Below are positions 8,420-16,413 of a DNA stretch of 64,000 bases, in pieces (the stretch's first letter is position 1; every line of letters begins with the position of its first letter). The stretch is taken from contig NZ_CP029463.1 in NCBI RefSeq assembly GCF_003148385.1, forward strand, positions 1,860,001 through 1,924,000, written 5' to 3'. Under the pieces are notes generated by a model. That model was not told the DNA's origin. It searched no databases and saw only the letters and a list, made by a program, of their open reading frames with translations. The stretch is from Flavobacterium sediminis. GTDB lineage: Bacteria; Bacteroidota; Bacteroidia; Flavobacteriales; Flavobacteriaceae. The translations under genes and the position numbers were made by a program.

Positions 8420-9175
8420 TTATTCTTTGTTTGTTGTAGCTTCTTGTTTTGTATCAGCTTCTTTTGTTGCCTCTTCTTTTTCAGCTTTTCTGTCAGCTAA
8501 ACCTTCGACGATAGCACCTGAAACTAATGAAAGAATTTTATCAATTGATTTAGAAGCGTCATCATTTGCAGGGATTACGAAATCGATCGGACGAGGATCA
8601 GAGTTAGTATCCACCATTGCAAAAACTGGAATGTTTAATTTTAATGCTTCTTTTACTGCGATATGTTCTGCTTTCACATCAACTACAAATAGAGCCGCAG
8701 GTAATCTAGTCATGTCTGAAATAGAACCTAAGTTTTTCTCTAATTTTGCACGTAAACGGTCAACTTGTAAACGCTCTTTTTTAGAAAGGGTGTTAAATGT
8801 TCCGTCTTTCTTCATTCTGTCAATCGAAGCCATTTTCTTAACGGCTTTACGAATCGTAACGAAGTTTGTTAACATACCACCTGGCCATCTTTCTGTGATG
8901 TATGGCATGTTACATGCACCTGCTTTTTCAGCAACGATGTCTTTTGCTTGTTTTTTGGTAGCAACGAAAAGTACTTTTCTACCTGAAGCAGCGATTTTTT
9001 TCAAAGCTTCATTAGCTTCTTCAATTTTAGCTGCAGTTTTGTATAAGTTAATGATATGGATGCCATTGCGCTCCATATAGATGTAAGGAGCCATGTTAGG
9101 ATCCCATTTGCGAGTCATGTGTCCAAAGTGAACACCAGCTTCTAATAACTCTTTAACGTCTATTTTGTTTGCCAT
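8420..9175 (-). CDS. rpsB: 30S ribosomal protein S2
   Basis: This 251-residue protein carries the S2 marks LLEAGVHFGHMTRKWDPNM at the start, ERWPGGMLTNF near 93, and PVFAMVDTNSDP near 190. The tail from about residue 225 is a low-complexity Lys/Glu/Ala/Thr extension. S2 is assembled late onto the small subunit with S1. The gene follows rpsI after a 147-base spacer that has a foldable structure, and precedes tsf. Confidence 0.98.
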   Translation of the reverse strand: MANKIDVKELLEAGVHFGHMTRKWDPNMAPYIYMERNGIHIINLYKTAAKIEEANEALKKIAASGRKVLFVATKKQAKDIVAEKAGACNMPYITERWPGGMLTNFVTIRKAVKKMASIDRMKKDGTFNTLSKKERLQVDRLRAKLEKNLGSISDMTRLPAALFVVDVKAEHIAVKEALKLNIPVFAMVDTNSDPRPIDFVIPANDDASKSIDKILSLVSGAIVEGLADRKAEKEEATKEADTKQEATTNKE

Positions 9176-9201
9176 TTTTGTAATAGTTTACGTTCCGTTG
9201 A

Positions 9202-9250
9202 TTAGCAATGGACAAGTAGCGAATATCGGTCTTATCCATTTAGATGCTAA
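9202..9250 (-). promoter_or_regulatory. Putative structured leader of rpsB-tsf
   Basis: Read on the minus strand, TTAGCA pairs exactly with TGCTAA (outer stem) and GGATAAG pairs with CTTGTCC (inner stem). The inner stem needs a G-U pair that is allowed only in the minus-strand RNA. Upstream in the same spacer is a second small hairpin (TTCC/GGAA around TTTTGAAAAG). S2 is known to control its own mRNA through the leader in other bacteria, so an autoregulatory site is plausible here. The function is inferred. Confidence 0.45.
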
Positions 9251-9322
9251 ACTAATTCCCTTTTGAAAAGGAATAACGGCAACTGTGTTTTTAATTTCAA
9301 TAATAAATGAACAAGAAATTGA

Positions 9323-9709
9323 TTAACGTTTAGAGAATTGGAATCTCTTACGTGCTTTTTTCTGACCAAATTTCTTACGTTCAACCATACGAGGATCTCT
9401 TGTTAATAATCCTTCTGGTTTTAAAATAGCTCTGTTTTCAGCTTCTACTTCACACATTGCTCTGGCAATAGCCATACGTACAGCTTCTGCCTGACCAGTT
9501 GTTCCACCACCATAAACATTTATTTTAACGTCAAAGTTTCCTGCATTCTCAGTCATAGCTAAAGGTTGCATTACTTTGTACTGTAATGTTGGTGTAGGGA
9601 AGTAGTTAGCGAATTCTCTTTTGTTTACTGTGATGTTACCAGTACCTTCAGTAACATAAACACGAGCAACAGCGGTTTTTCTTCTACCGATTTTGTGAAT
9701 AACTCCCAT
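9323..9709 (-). CDS. rpsI: 30S ribosomal protein S9
   Basis: This 128-residue protein begins [19 protein letters not shown] and ends [12 protein letters not shown], the S9 C-terminal tail that reaches the P-site tRNA. The block [19 protein letters not shown] near residue 67 is diagnostic. It overlaps rplM by one base (TAATG arrangement), the near-universal L13-S9 pair. Confidence 0.99.
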   Translation of the reverse strand: MGVIHKIGRRKTAVARVYVTEGTGNITVNKREFANYFPTPTLQYKVMQPLAMTENAGNFDVKINVYGGGTTGQAEAVRMAIARAMCEVEAENRAILKPEGLLTRDPRMVERKKFGQKKARKRFQFSKR

Positions 9710-10164
9710 TACTTAAGATCGTTTAAGTTTACAGTTTTAGGTTGTTGAGCTTCATGTTTGTGCTCAGAACCTACATATACATTTAAATTACGGAATAACT
9801 GTGCCCCTAATTTGTTTTTAGGTAGCATTCCTTTTACAGCTTTTTCTACTAATACAGCAGGGTTTTTAGCCTGTTGTTCTCTAGCAGTTAAAGTTCTTTG
9901 ACCACCCGGGTAACCTGTATGACGCATGTAAATTTTGTCAGTCAGTTTGTTACCGGTAAGGTTGATTTTTTCTGCGTTGATAACGATAACATTATCTCCA
10001 CAGTCAACGTGCGGCGTATAACTTGGTTTGTATTTACCTCTTAATAGCATAGCTACTTTTGAAGCAAAACGACCTAAGTTATGACCTTCAGCGTCTACAA
10101 CAATCCACTGCTTGTCTGCAGTAGCTTTGTTAGCTGATACTGTCTTGTAGCTTAATGTGTTCAC
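9709..10164 (-). CDS. rplM: 50S ribosomal protein L13
   Basis: This 151-residue protein has the L13 marks [16 protein letters not shown] near residue 21, [13 protein letters not shown] near 41, [12 protein letters not shown] near 57, and [12 protein letters not shown] near 110. It is an early-assembling 23S rRNA binder. It is first in the rplM-rpsI-rpsB-tsf unit and has a good promoter upstream. Confidence 0.99.
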   Translation of the reverse strand: MNTLSYKTVSANKATADKQWIVVDAEGHNLGRFASKVAMLLRGKYKPSYTPHVDCGDNVIVINAEKINLTGNKLTDKIYMRHTGYPGGQRTLTAREQQAKNPAVLVEKAVKGMLPKNKLGAQLFRNLNVYVGSEHKHEAQQPKTVNLNDLK

Positions 10165-10209
10165 AATAATTAATTTTAATTAAACATTCCATTCCCAATT
10201 AAGGGAGTG

Positions 10210-10240
10210 CAAAAGTACAATTATTTAATATAAAAGCAAA
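10210..10240 (-). promoter_or_regulatory. Promoter of rplM (TTTG, 19 bases, TACTTTTG)
   Basis: On the minus strand TTTG (10240-10237) is followed 19 bases later by TACTTTTG (10217-10210). This exactly matches the Bacteroidota -33/-7 consensus and has the same spacing as the tRNA-Gln promoter in this window. The predicted start gives a leader of about 40 bases before rplM. Confidence 0.8.
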
Positions 10241-10370
10241 TAGTATTTTGATTTTTATTCTATTAGCAGTAAAAGAGTTGCTTTTTAAGGTAATTTACGT
10301 CTTGTCAATATTTTATATTATTATTGAGAAATATATAAATTTTATTAATTTTACTTTCTAATTTGACAAT

Positions 10371-11393
10371 ATGAAACCAAAAGCCACTTTAAAACAAATA
10401 GCAAAAGAATTAGGGGTGTCTGTTTCAACTGTTTCTAAAGCTTTAAACGATAGTCCGGAAATTAGTGAAGCAACAAAAGAAAAGATAAAGGAGTATGCTG
10501 CTTTTAAGAATTATAAGCCGAATAGTATTGCTAAGAATTTAAAAAATCAGCGAACGAATACTTTAGGGGTTATTTTGCCGAATATCTTAAATCCGTTCTT
10601 TGCTAAAGTTTTTTCGGGTATCGAGAAAAAGGCAATTGAGCTTGGTTATAATGTGATTACAGGGATTTCGAATGAATCTTGTCAAAAGGAAAAACAGGTG
10701 ATCGAAATGCTGAACAACGGTACGATTGATGGCTTCATACTTTCGGTTGCCGAAGAGACGCAGGCATTAAAAGATTATGACCATCTAAATAATGTGATCA
10801 AATGGGGAACGCCTATTGTAATGTTTGACCGTGTTGTGGATGAAGTGGTTTGTGATAAAGTTGTTGTGGATGATTTTGATTCGGCTTTTGATGCAGCACA
10901 ACATTTGATTAAAACCGGATGTAAAAAAATTGCAGTAATAACCACAATATCTAATTTAAGTGTCGGGCAACTTCGTCTGGATGGTTTTCAAAAAGCAATG
11001 GTTGAGGCTCAGATGGAAGACCAAATGGTGGTATTGTCGGAAAGTGATATTGATACGTTTAACGAGAAGCTTAAAGAATTAATAGATGCAAAGACCATAG
11101 ACGGGATTTTTGCTTTAGACGAACATGCTGCTACTATGGCAATGAAGTTGGCCATAAAAGCGGGTTATAAAATTCCGGAAGAATTATCTATAATAGGCTT
11201 TGCCGATGGTGTTTGGTCAAAGAGATTGACGCCGAGTATGTCTACTGTGAGTCAGCATGCACCTGAAATAGGTGAGAAAACGGCAGAATTGTTAATAGAA
11301 CGTATTAATAACGATGACGAATATTACCGATACAATACGTATACGATTAAAACGGAATTAAGGCAACGGGAATCGACCCGTAAATTAGGATAA
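10371..11393 (+). CDS. LacI family transcriptional regulator
   Basis: The 340-residue protein has an N-terminal LacI helix-turn-helix (TLKQIAKELGVSVSTVSKAL, residues 5-24), the hinge KNYKPNSIAKNL, and a periplasmic-binding-type sensor domain from about residue 62 (TLGVILPNI). The C-terminal block ELSIIGFADG near 268 fits the family. It is divergent from rplM and ends by overlapping the convergent PnuC-like gene by nine bases. No sugar gene is adjacent, so its target and effector cannot be read from context. Confidence 0.93.
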   Translation: MKPKATLKQIAKELGVSVSTVSKALNDSPEISEATKEKIKEYAAFKNYKPNSIAKNLKNQRTNTLGVILPNILNPFFAKVFSGIEKKAIELGYNVITGISNESCQKEKQVIEMLNNGTIDGFILSVAEETQALKDYDHLNNVIKWGTPIVMFDRVVDEVVCDKVVVDDFDSAFDAAQHLIKTGCKKIAVITTISNLSVGQLRLDGFQKAMVEAQMEDQMVVLSESDIDTFNEKLKELIDAKTIDGIFALDEHAATMAMKLAIKAGYKIPEELSIIGFADGVWSKRLTPSMSTVSQHAPEIGEKTAELLIERINNDDEYYRYNTYTIKTELRQRESTRKLG

Positions 11394-12131
11394 TTCACGG
11401 TCTTGTCTTTTTCGGTCATCTCGCCAGGTAATGTACCCCAGAGTGGCGTTGAACAGATAGAATACGTATTTAGTGGTGTTGGCAATATTAAGTAACATTA
11501 AGTTTTGTACAATTTTAAACAGATTGTATACTTGCCAGGTAACCCAATTGTCCGGATACATTCTTCCTAAATTAAATGTACCGCCAAAACTGATTCCTGC
11601 GGGAATAGTAATGGCAAAAAAGAGTTGCCAGTTAATTGAACCTTCAGATAAATAATAGAAGGCAATGAAATTAAGGACGAACGAAAGCGTTAACCCTAAA
11701 GCCATATTTCGAAAGAAAATCAGATCAATATGATTTAAAAACCTTTTCTTTTTCCAGATCCTGAAAGCAATATAATTTCCGATGAAAGATACCGGATAGG
11801 TTAAAATGGCTCCGACATTCCCTAATAAAAAGTCAATAGTTCCGCTTAGAACAGTATTACAGGTGCCTATCAGGTTACCGAAATTATTCTTTTTAGTGAC
11901 TAAACGGGTCGCCATCATGGAAAAACAAGTATTTAAAATAGAGAAATAGCCTAAGTAAAAAACGTATGTTTTTCCTTTGAAATGAAAATTGTAAACGGTT
12001 TTGTAATATTCCAGATAGACAGATACAGACACAACAATAGCGACTCCTATAATGTCTAGGTATTGACTGTTAGTAATTCTTTTAACTAAGGTTAAAAGGG
12101 GAGAATTGGCTATTGCAGTGTCGTTTTGCAT
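11385..12131 (-). CDS. PnuC-like membrane transporter
   Basis: This 248-residue protein has about seven membrane segments. The blocks GTCNTVLSGTIDFLLGNVGA near residue 86, NWVTWQVYN near 196 and NIANTTKYVFYLFNATLG near 217 resemble the PnuC vitamin transporter family, which carries nicotinamide riboside or another vitamin. It is clearly different from the other PnuC at the start of the window and closer in style to Gram-positive members. It is last in the sdpR operon, overlapping the serine hydrolase stop by one base. The substrate is not determined. Confidence 0.65.
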   Translation of the reverse strand: MQNDTAIANSPLLTLVKRITNSQYLDIIGVAIVVSVSVYLEYYKTVYNFHFKGKTYVFYLGYFSILNTCFSMMATRLVTKKNNFGNLIGTCNTVLSGTIDFLLGNVGAILTYPVSFIGNYIAFRIWKKKRFLNHIDLIFFRNMALGLTLSFVLNFIAFYYLSEGSINWQLFFAITIPAGISFGGTFNLGRMYPDNWVTWQVYNLFKIVQNLMLLNIANTTKYVFYLFNATLGYITWRDDRKRQDRELS

Positions 12132-13434
12132 TATTCTTTACTGAAATTGAATTTCATTCCTCCTTGTTTTAAAATTAAGGAATTATCGCCAAAGTCTATT
12201 TCGATTCCGGCTGCTGCAAATATAAATGTTTTTTCGTCTCGGAGCGTTAGCGGAAAGGCTGATTGTCCGGTTGCCTGGGCCATTAATTCCTCATTTTTTT
12301 CGAAAACAGTTAATTTTAAAGGGATTTCGTTTGAGCTATAAGTGCCGGAATATTTTGCAATTAATTCAGGATTGATTTTTTCGAAACTTGGGAAAGGGAA
12401 AGGGAGCTTGTAATAGATGCTTAGAATGCCGATCATCATATCATTCAGACTATAATTGCTTCCGTTTGATATTAGTGAAACAGAGAGTTTCTCATTAGGA
12501 TTATATCCCATAGTAGCGTTAAAATTCTCTATTCTTCCGTTATGCCCGAAAAATTTTCTGTCACCGAAAGGAAATTGATAGAGTGCCATGCCATAACCGT
12601 CTTTCATCTCAGTCATTTCCTCTATGGATTTAGGTTTTAGTAGTTTGCCTTCAAAAAGAGCATTTAAAAAGCGGGTCAGGTCGGCAGGGTTTGAAATAAT
12701 TCCACCGGAAGAGAAGGCAACGTCGTTGTTCCATTCGGGTATAGTTTCCATTCGCCGTCATAAGAATAAGAATAGCTTTCTTTGTTCCTGGTATCCGTTG
12801 TATCAGGTTTGTAGTAGGTGCTTTTTAAGTCTGCTTTTTTAACGATTCGTTCTTCCAGATTTTCCGCAAATGATTTTTTAGTGATCTTTTCAATAATTCC
12901 ACCTAACAGAAAGTAGTTTGAGTTGCTGTATTCGAATTGGCTCCCCGGATTAAAACGCGAATCGTATTTTGCAATCTTTTGATAAATAGCCTCTTTAAGA
13001 TTCAATGTTTTCAATTCTTTTGATGTTATACTGTCGTGGTTAACAAAGTCCGGTATTCCGGTTCTTTGGTATAATAGGTCGGCAACGGAAATGCTGTCGG
13101 CTTTCTTAACTTTCGGAAAGAATTTGGTGAGTTTACTTTCTAAACGTAATTTTTTCTCTTCGATTAATTGCATGATCATTACAGCAGTAAAGGTCTTACT
13201 GATAGATCCGATTTTATAGGTAGTTAATCGATCTGCTGTAATTTTATTTTCAACATCGGAGAATCCGTAAGCTTTGCTGAAAACAACATTTTCACCTTCT
13301 CGGATGCAAAGACTGCCCATAAATTTGTTGTTTTCATATAGATAAGTAAGGTACTGATCCATTTTTTCAAAACGATCTTGACCGGATACTATTATTGAAA
13401 AGCTTAATGCAATTAGAAAAATCAGTTTTTTCAT
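12131..13434 (-). CDS. Serine hydrolase of the class C beta-lactamase/DD-peptidase fold, frameshifted in this sequence
   Basis: The N-terminal part has a signal peptide (residues 1-18) and the catalytic SxxK motif SISKTF near residue 77. It also has YSNSNY near 168, which supplies the Tyr-x-Asn element. The frame breaks near 12745-12747 after DGEWK. Adding one A to the AAA run (minus strand) joins it to TIPEWNNDVAFSSGGIISNP and gives 434 residues. Around residue 285 HNGRIENF supplies the expected HxG motif. Such exported enzymes hydrolyse peptides, esters or beta-lactams, so the substrate is uncertain. It lies 12 bases after the alpha/beta hydrolase. Confidence 0.85.
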
Positions 13435-13446
13435 TTTTTCGGAAAT

Positions 13447-14400
13447 TTAAAAGTTAAAGATAAAACTTTTTATGCTGTTTACCATCTCTTCCGCAACAGG
13501 CAAATCTGGATTGTTATAACCTTCCATGTTACTGATTCCGTTTACTTCGACTATTTTGAAGACGTGATTCATATTTTCAATTAATATTAGCCGAGCTTCC
13601 GGTGAAGCAGCCGCCAGTTTTTTAGCATCTTCAGTAGAGACCTGTATATCTTTTGTTCCTTGAACAATCAGGATGGGAATATTTAGTTTTTTTATTTCGG
13701 TTTGCGGGTCATATTTGAACCAGGATATCAGGTAAGGTTGAACGCTTGGTCTAAATAAAGAGTTAAGCATGGGTACTACATCTTTGACTTGTTTCCTGCT
13801 TTTTAAGCTGTCGATTATCGGGGTAGTCATGTCTTTAATATACTGGGGTTGAAGAGCCAATTGTTTTTTTAATATTTTATCGGCGGCATCACCTGCCCCG
13901 GCAACGGAAATATACAGATCGGCACTTTTAGCAGCGATCATTCCGATAAGAGAACCTTCACTGTGTCCGATAACAATGACTTTGGAAAATCGGTTGTCTT
14001 TTTTTAGCAATGCGATCCAGTCAGCAGCATCTTGTATGTAGTCTTCAAAGTTAAGTGTAGTCTCGTTTTGTACTATCGAGGAACTTTCGCCGATACCTCT
14101 TTTATCATAACGAACAGAGGCAATTCCGCTTTTTGCTAATTCATGAGCCAGAAATTTCAATGAATTATTCTGCATCATCGAATTGTTTCCGTTCCGGTCT
14201 GTTGGTCCTGAACCTGCTATAATCAGAGCCACAGGCATTTGTTTGGGGTTTACAGGCATACACAATGTACCGGATAAATCACCTGTTTCGGTTTGCAAAG
14301 TAATGCCGTTCTCGATAAGTGCTGGTTTTGTACTATTCTGTGCTTTTGAAATAGAAGTATATAAGAAAAGGATACTAAATAGGATTATACTTTTTTTCAT
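13447..14400 (-). CDS. Secreted alpha/beta hydrolase
   Basis: The 317-residue protein has an N-terminal signal peptide (about 20 residues) and an alpha/beta hydrolase fold. The block IAGSGPTDRNGN near residue 62 supplies the oxyanion loop, GHSEGS near 146 is the nucleophile elbow, and the conserved His is in ENMNHVFK near 276. It resembles the family related to prolyl oligopeptidases and acyl-peptide or ester hydrolases. It overlaps sdpI by four bases (ATGA), so it is translated in the same operon. Confidence 0.88.
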   Translation of the reverse strand: MKKSIILFSILFLYTSISKAQNSTKPALIENGITLQTETGDLSGTLCMPVNPKQMPVALIIAGSGPTDRNGNNSMMQNNSLKFLAHELAKSGIASVRYDKRGIGESSSIVQNETTLNFEDYIQDAADWIALLKKDNRFSKVIVIGHSEGSLIGMIAAKSADLYISVAGAGDAADKILKKQLALQPQYIKDMTTPIIDSLKSRKQVKDVVPMLNSLFRPSVQPYLISWFKYDPQTEIKKLNIPILIVQGTKDIQVSTEDAKKLAAASPEARLILIENMNHVFKIVEVNGISNMEGYNNPDLPVAEEMVNSIKSFIFNF

Positions 14401-15053
14401 TTGGTTTCAGAGGATTTAATTTTTTTAAAAGTTAAATAGGAATATACTATTGGAATGACAGAAATGATGATAGTAATTCCCATCATAACGTAGAATGCAT
14501 ATTTTGAATTGAGAACCAAGCACAACAAGAAGATCAATAAGCCGCCGGCAAACCATAATTTACCGCCTAACAAATGTGTTTTTTTCCAGACTTCCTCATT
14601 TTCTAAAGTCCAAGGGGTACGAATACCAATGAAATAATTAGGTTTAATGGTTTTGAAATAGTTGCCAAGTACAGCCAGAAGTAAACCGATCACAGCAAAA
14701 ATGAATGTAGGTTTAGAATGACTGTTTTGTTGGACACTATAAATAACAAAAACCGAGATAGCCGACATAAATAAGGATATTACAAACCGGAGTTGGTTCA
14801 GTTTATTTCCCATTTTGTTTAGTTTTCCTTTCGGATCAATTTTCGGTAGAATAAGAAAAATAAAATAGGCGATACCGGATAATAGAAATATGGGAACTAA
14901 TAATTCTTTTTTGTCTCCCCGACGATCAATTTCACCGGCTGCATTCCAATGCAGAGGAACGGTTTCCGGAAGTTGATTCCATACGTATGCCAAATAGACA
15001 AAAGGGATTAATGCGATAATTATAAAAGGAAGTTCTTTTCTTAAAGTAGCCAT
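14397..15053 (-). CDS. SdpI family membrane protein (DUF1648 plus SdpI)
   Basis: This is a membrane protein of about 218 residues with six hydrophobic segments. The DUF1648 part has LPETVPLHWNAAGEIDR near residue 28. The SdpI part has GNYFKTIKPNYFIGIRTPWT near 137 and VWKKTHLLGGKLWF near 160. In Bacillus subtilis SdpI gives immunity to the SdpC toxin and signals to SdpR. I use the ATG at 15053 because the longer frame would run into the regulator gene. No sdpC toxin gene is nearby, so a role in sensing envelope stress is inferred. Confidence 0.9.
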   Translation of the reverse strand: MATLRKELPFIIIALIPFVYLAYVWNQLPETVPLHWNAAGEIDRRGDKKELLVPIFLLSGIAYFIFLILPKIDPKGKLNKMGNKLNQLRFVISLFMSAISVFVIYSVQQNSHSKPTFIFAVIGLLLAVLGNYFKTIKPNYFIGIRTPWTLENEEVWKKTHLLGGKLWFAGGLLIFLLCLVLNSKYAFYVMMGITIIISVIPIVYSYLTFKKIKSSETK

Positions 15054-15058
15054 GATAG

Positions 15059-15313
15059 TTATTGTTTTAAGGTTAGTAACCATTTTAAGATGTCGTCTAC
15101 AATAGTTGTATTAAGTGAGTATATGATGAATTGTCCTTGCTTTTCACTGGTAACCAGATCGGCTTGTTTGAGCAAATCCAAATGATGGGAAATACTCGGT
15201 TTGGAAATATTAAAATGCTCCGCAATTTCACCGGCTGTTCTGTCTTTTTCACGAAGCAATTCTAAAATTTCTCGTCGGGTTTCATCGTTTAGAGCTTTAA
15301 AAATTGTGTTCAC
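15059..15313 (-). CDS. ArsR/SdpR family transcriptional regulator
   Basis: The 84-residue winged-helix protein reads TIFKALNDETRREILELL, then TAGEIAEHFNISKPSISHHL (helix-turn-helix, residues 26-45), with a wing near residue 60. There are no Cys metal ligands, as expected for SdpR rather than a metal-sensing ArsR. GTG at 15313 is the start that fits the family; the open frame further upstream would cover the operator palindrome. It heads the operon with sdpI, two hydrolases and a PnuC-like permease. Confidence 0.9.
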   Translation of the reverse strand: MNTIFKALNDETRREILELLREKDRTAGEIAEHFNISKPSISHHLDLLKQADLVTSEKQGQFIIYSLNTTIVDDILKWLLTLKQ

Positions 15314-15322
15314 GATATTTAT

Positions 15323-15346
15323 ATATTTAGACAAATATCTAAATAT
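15323..15346. promoter_or_regulatory. Palindromic operator upstream of the SdpR-type gene
   Basis: ATATTTAG and CTAAATAT form perfect 8-base arms with an 8-base spacer, ending ten bases upstream of the GTG start. ArsR/SdpR proteins bind such AT-rich palindromes at their own promoters, so autorepression is likely. Binding is inferred. Confidence 0.65.
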
Positions 15347-15515
15347 TATTTTTAAATAACCTCTTTTTTTATCAGAAATTATTATTTTCTTTATACTGAT
15401 AATTACATTTCGAAATAATTTCACTAATTAATGAAGGTTAAAATTTTAAATAAAATTCTTAAACAGATTGTTTATTTTGCAAAATAATAGGATGTATAAC
15501 AATAGCTTTGTTTGA

Positions 15516-15662
15516 GGTTGTTTACAGACTATATATCCTGATAAAGCATTTCTTAATTTTTCTGTTTCGGGTACAGGCATTAAACAAAACAAGTCTTTTT
15601 TAAAAGATAAATTAAAACAATATCATCCTGATACAGTTATTTATCAAGTTATTATTGTTTAG
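15516..15662 (+). pseudogene. Possible gene fragment resembling an SGNH/GDSL-type protein
   Basis: In the 313-base gap between the SdpR gene and the methyltransferase gene, one plus-strand frame of 48 codons encodes IYPDKAFLNFSVSGTGI followed by KDKLKQYHPDTVIYQVI. It is directly preceded by a stop and has no start codon. The pattern resembles the block around Gly-Val-Ser-Gly and the following helix-strand of SGNH hydrolases, so it may be the remnant of a lost gene. The rest of the gap shows nothing I can identify. Confidence 0.35.
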
Positions 15663-15738
15663 ATAATATTAGGTTTGATAGTACTATTTACCGAGAGTTC
15701 GGTGTCTCCTTTTGTTTATACTTTGTTTTAAACAATTA

Positions 15739-16407
15739 CTAGTTCATTTTTGTGATTTTATAGATAAAATTATTTTCAAAACTGTTTTTAATTTTAGAAG
15801 CTTCTTGGGTTTTTAAATTGTTTTTTTGGGCTATTGATACTATTTTTTCTATTTCGCAGTCTTGTGAAAGGATCATATAAAAATTGTCAAATTCAATTTC
15901 AGTAAGTTGAGAGAATAATTTTTCGAAATACTCAAAATGTTCTCCGCAAAACCAGGCTTTTTCTTTGACGTTTTTTGCTTTTTTAGGATAATATGGCGGA
16001 TTCACAATGATAAAATCGAATTTGGTTTTGTCAATTTCATCGAATAAATCAGAATAAACGGTTCTGACCTTAAGGTTATTTCTTATAGCACTTTCTTCTA
16101 AATAATTCAGAGCAATCTTGTTAACATCACTTGCTGTTACAATAGCCCCTTTTTGCGATGCCAATAGAGAAATAATTCCGCTACCACAGCCTAATTCTAA
16201 GAAAGTTTTGTTGTTTAGTTCGAGGTCTTTAATGAAATCTAAAAGTATTTTTGTACTGAATGTTAAATGAGGAGGAAATACATCGGGATGCACTTGTACA
16301 CAGACAGATTCATAACAATACTTTCTGGGTTTTGAGTAATACAGTTTCAGTCCGGATTTCAGAAACGGGTGAGTGCATTTTTTTATGAAGTTTCTAATGT
16401 TTTTCAT
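15739..16407 (-). CDS. SAM-dependent methyltransferase with NPPYY motif
   Basis: The 222-residue class I methyltransferase has the SAM-binding FLELGCGSGIISLLA near residue 65 and the catalytic motif IVNPPYYPK near 132. The NPPY motif points to methylation of a planar nitrogen (Gln, adenine or guanine), as in HemK or RsmC-like enzymes. Its place as the last gene, six bases after a radical SAM gene, suggests a role in the operon's pathway. The substrate is unknown. Confidence 0.82.
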   Translation of the reverse strand: MKNIRNFIKKCTHPFLKSGLKLYYSKPRKYCYESVCVQVHPDVFPPHLTFSTKILLDFIKDLELNNKTFLELGCGSGIISLLASQKGAIVTASDVNKIALNYLEESAIRNNLKVRTVYSDLFDEIDKTKFDFIIVNPPYYPKKAKNVKEKAWFCGEHFEYFEKLFSQLTEIEFDNFYMILSQDCEIEKIVSIAQKNNLKTQEASKIKNSFENNFIYKITKMN

Positions 16408-16413
16408 GTTGTA

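Noticed and set aside
8364-9080. A 238-residue plus-strand open frame across rpsB
   Set aside because: It is the antisense of a well-conserved ribosomal protein gene; its product is Ser/Ala/Phe-rich and matches no family.
12131-12751. A separate second serine hydrolase gene
   Set aside because: It lacks the SxxK motif and a signal peptide, and joins to the upstream frame with one added base to form one family-length protein.
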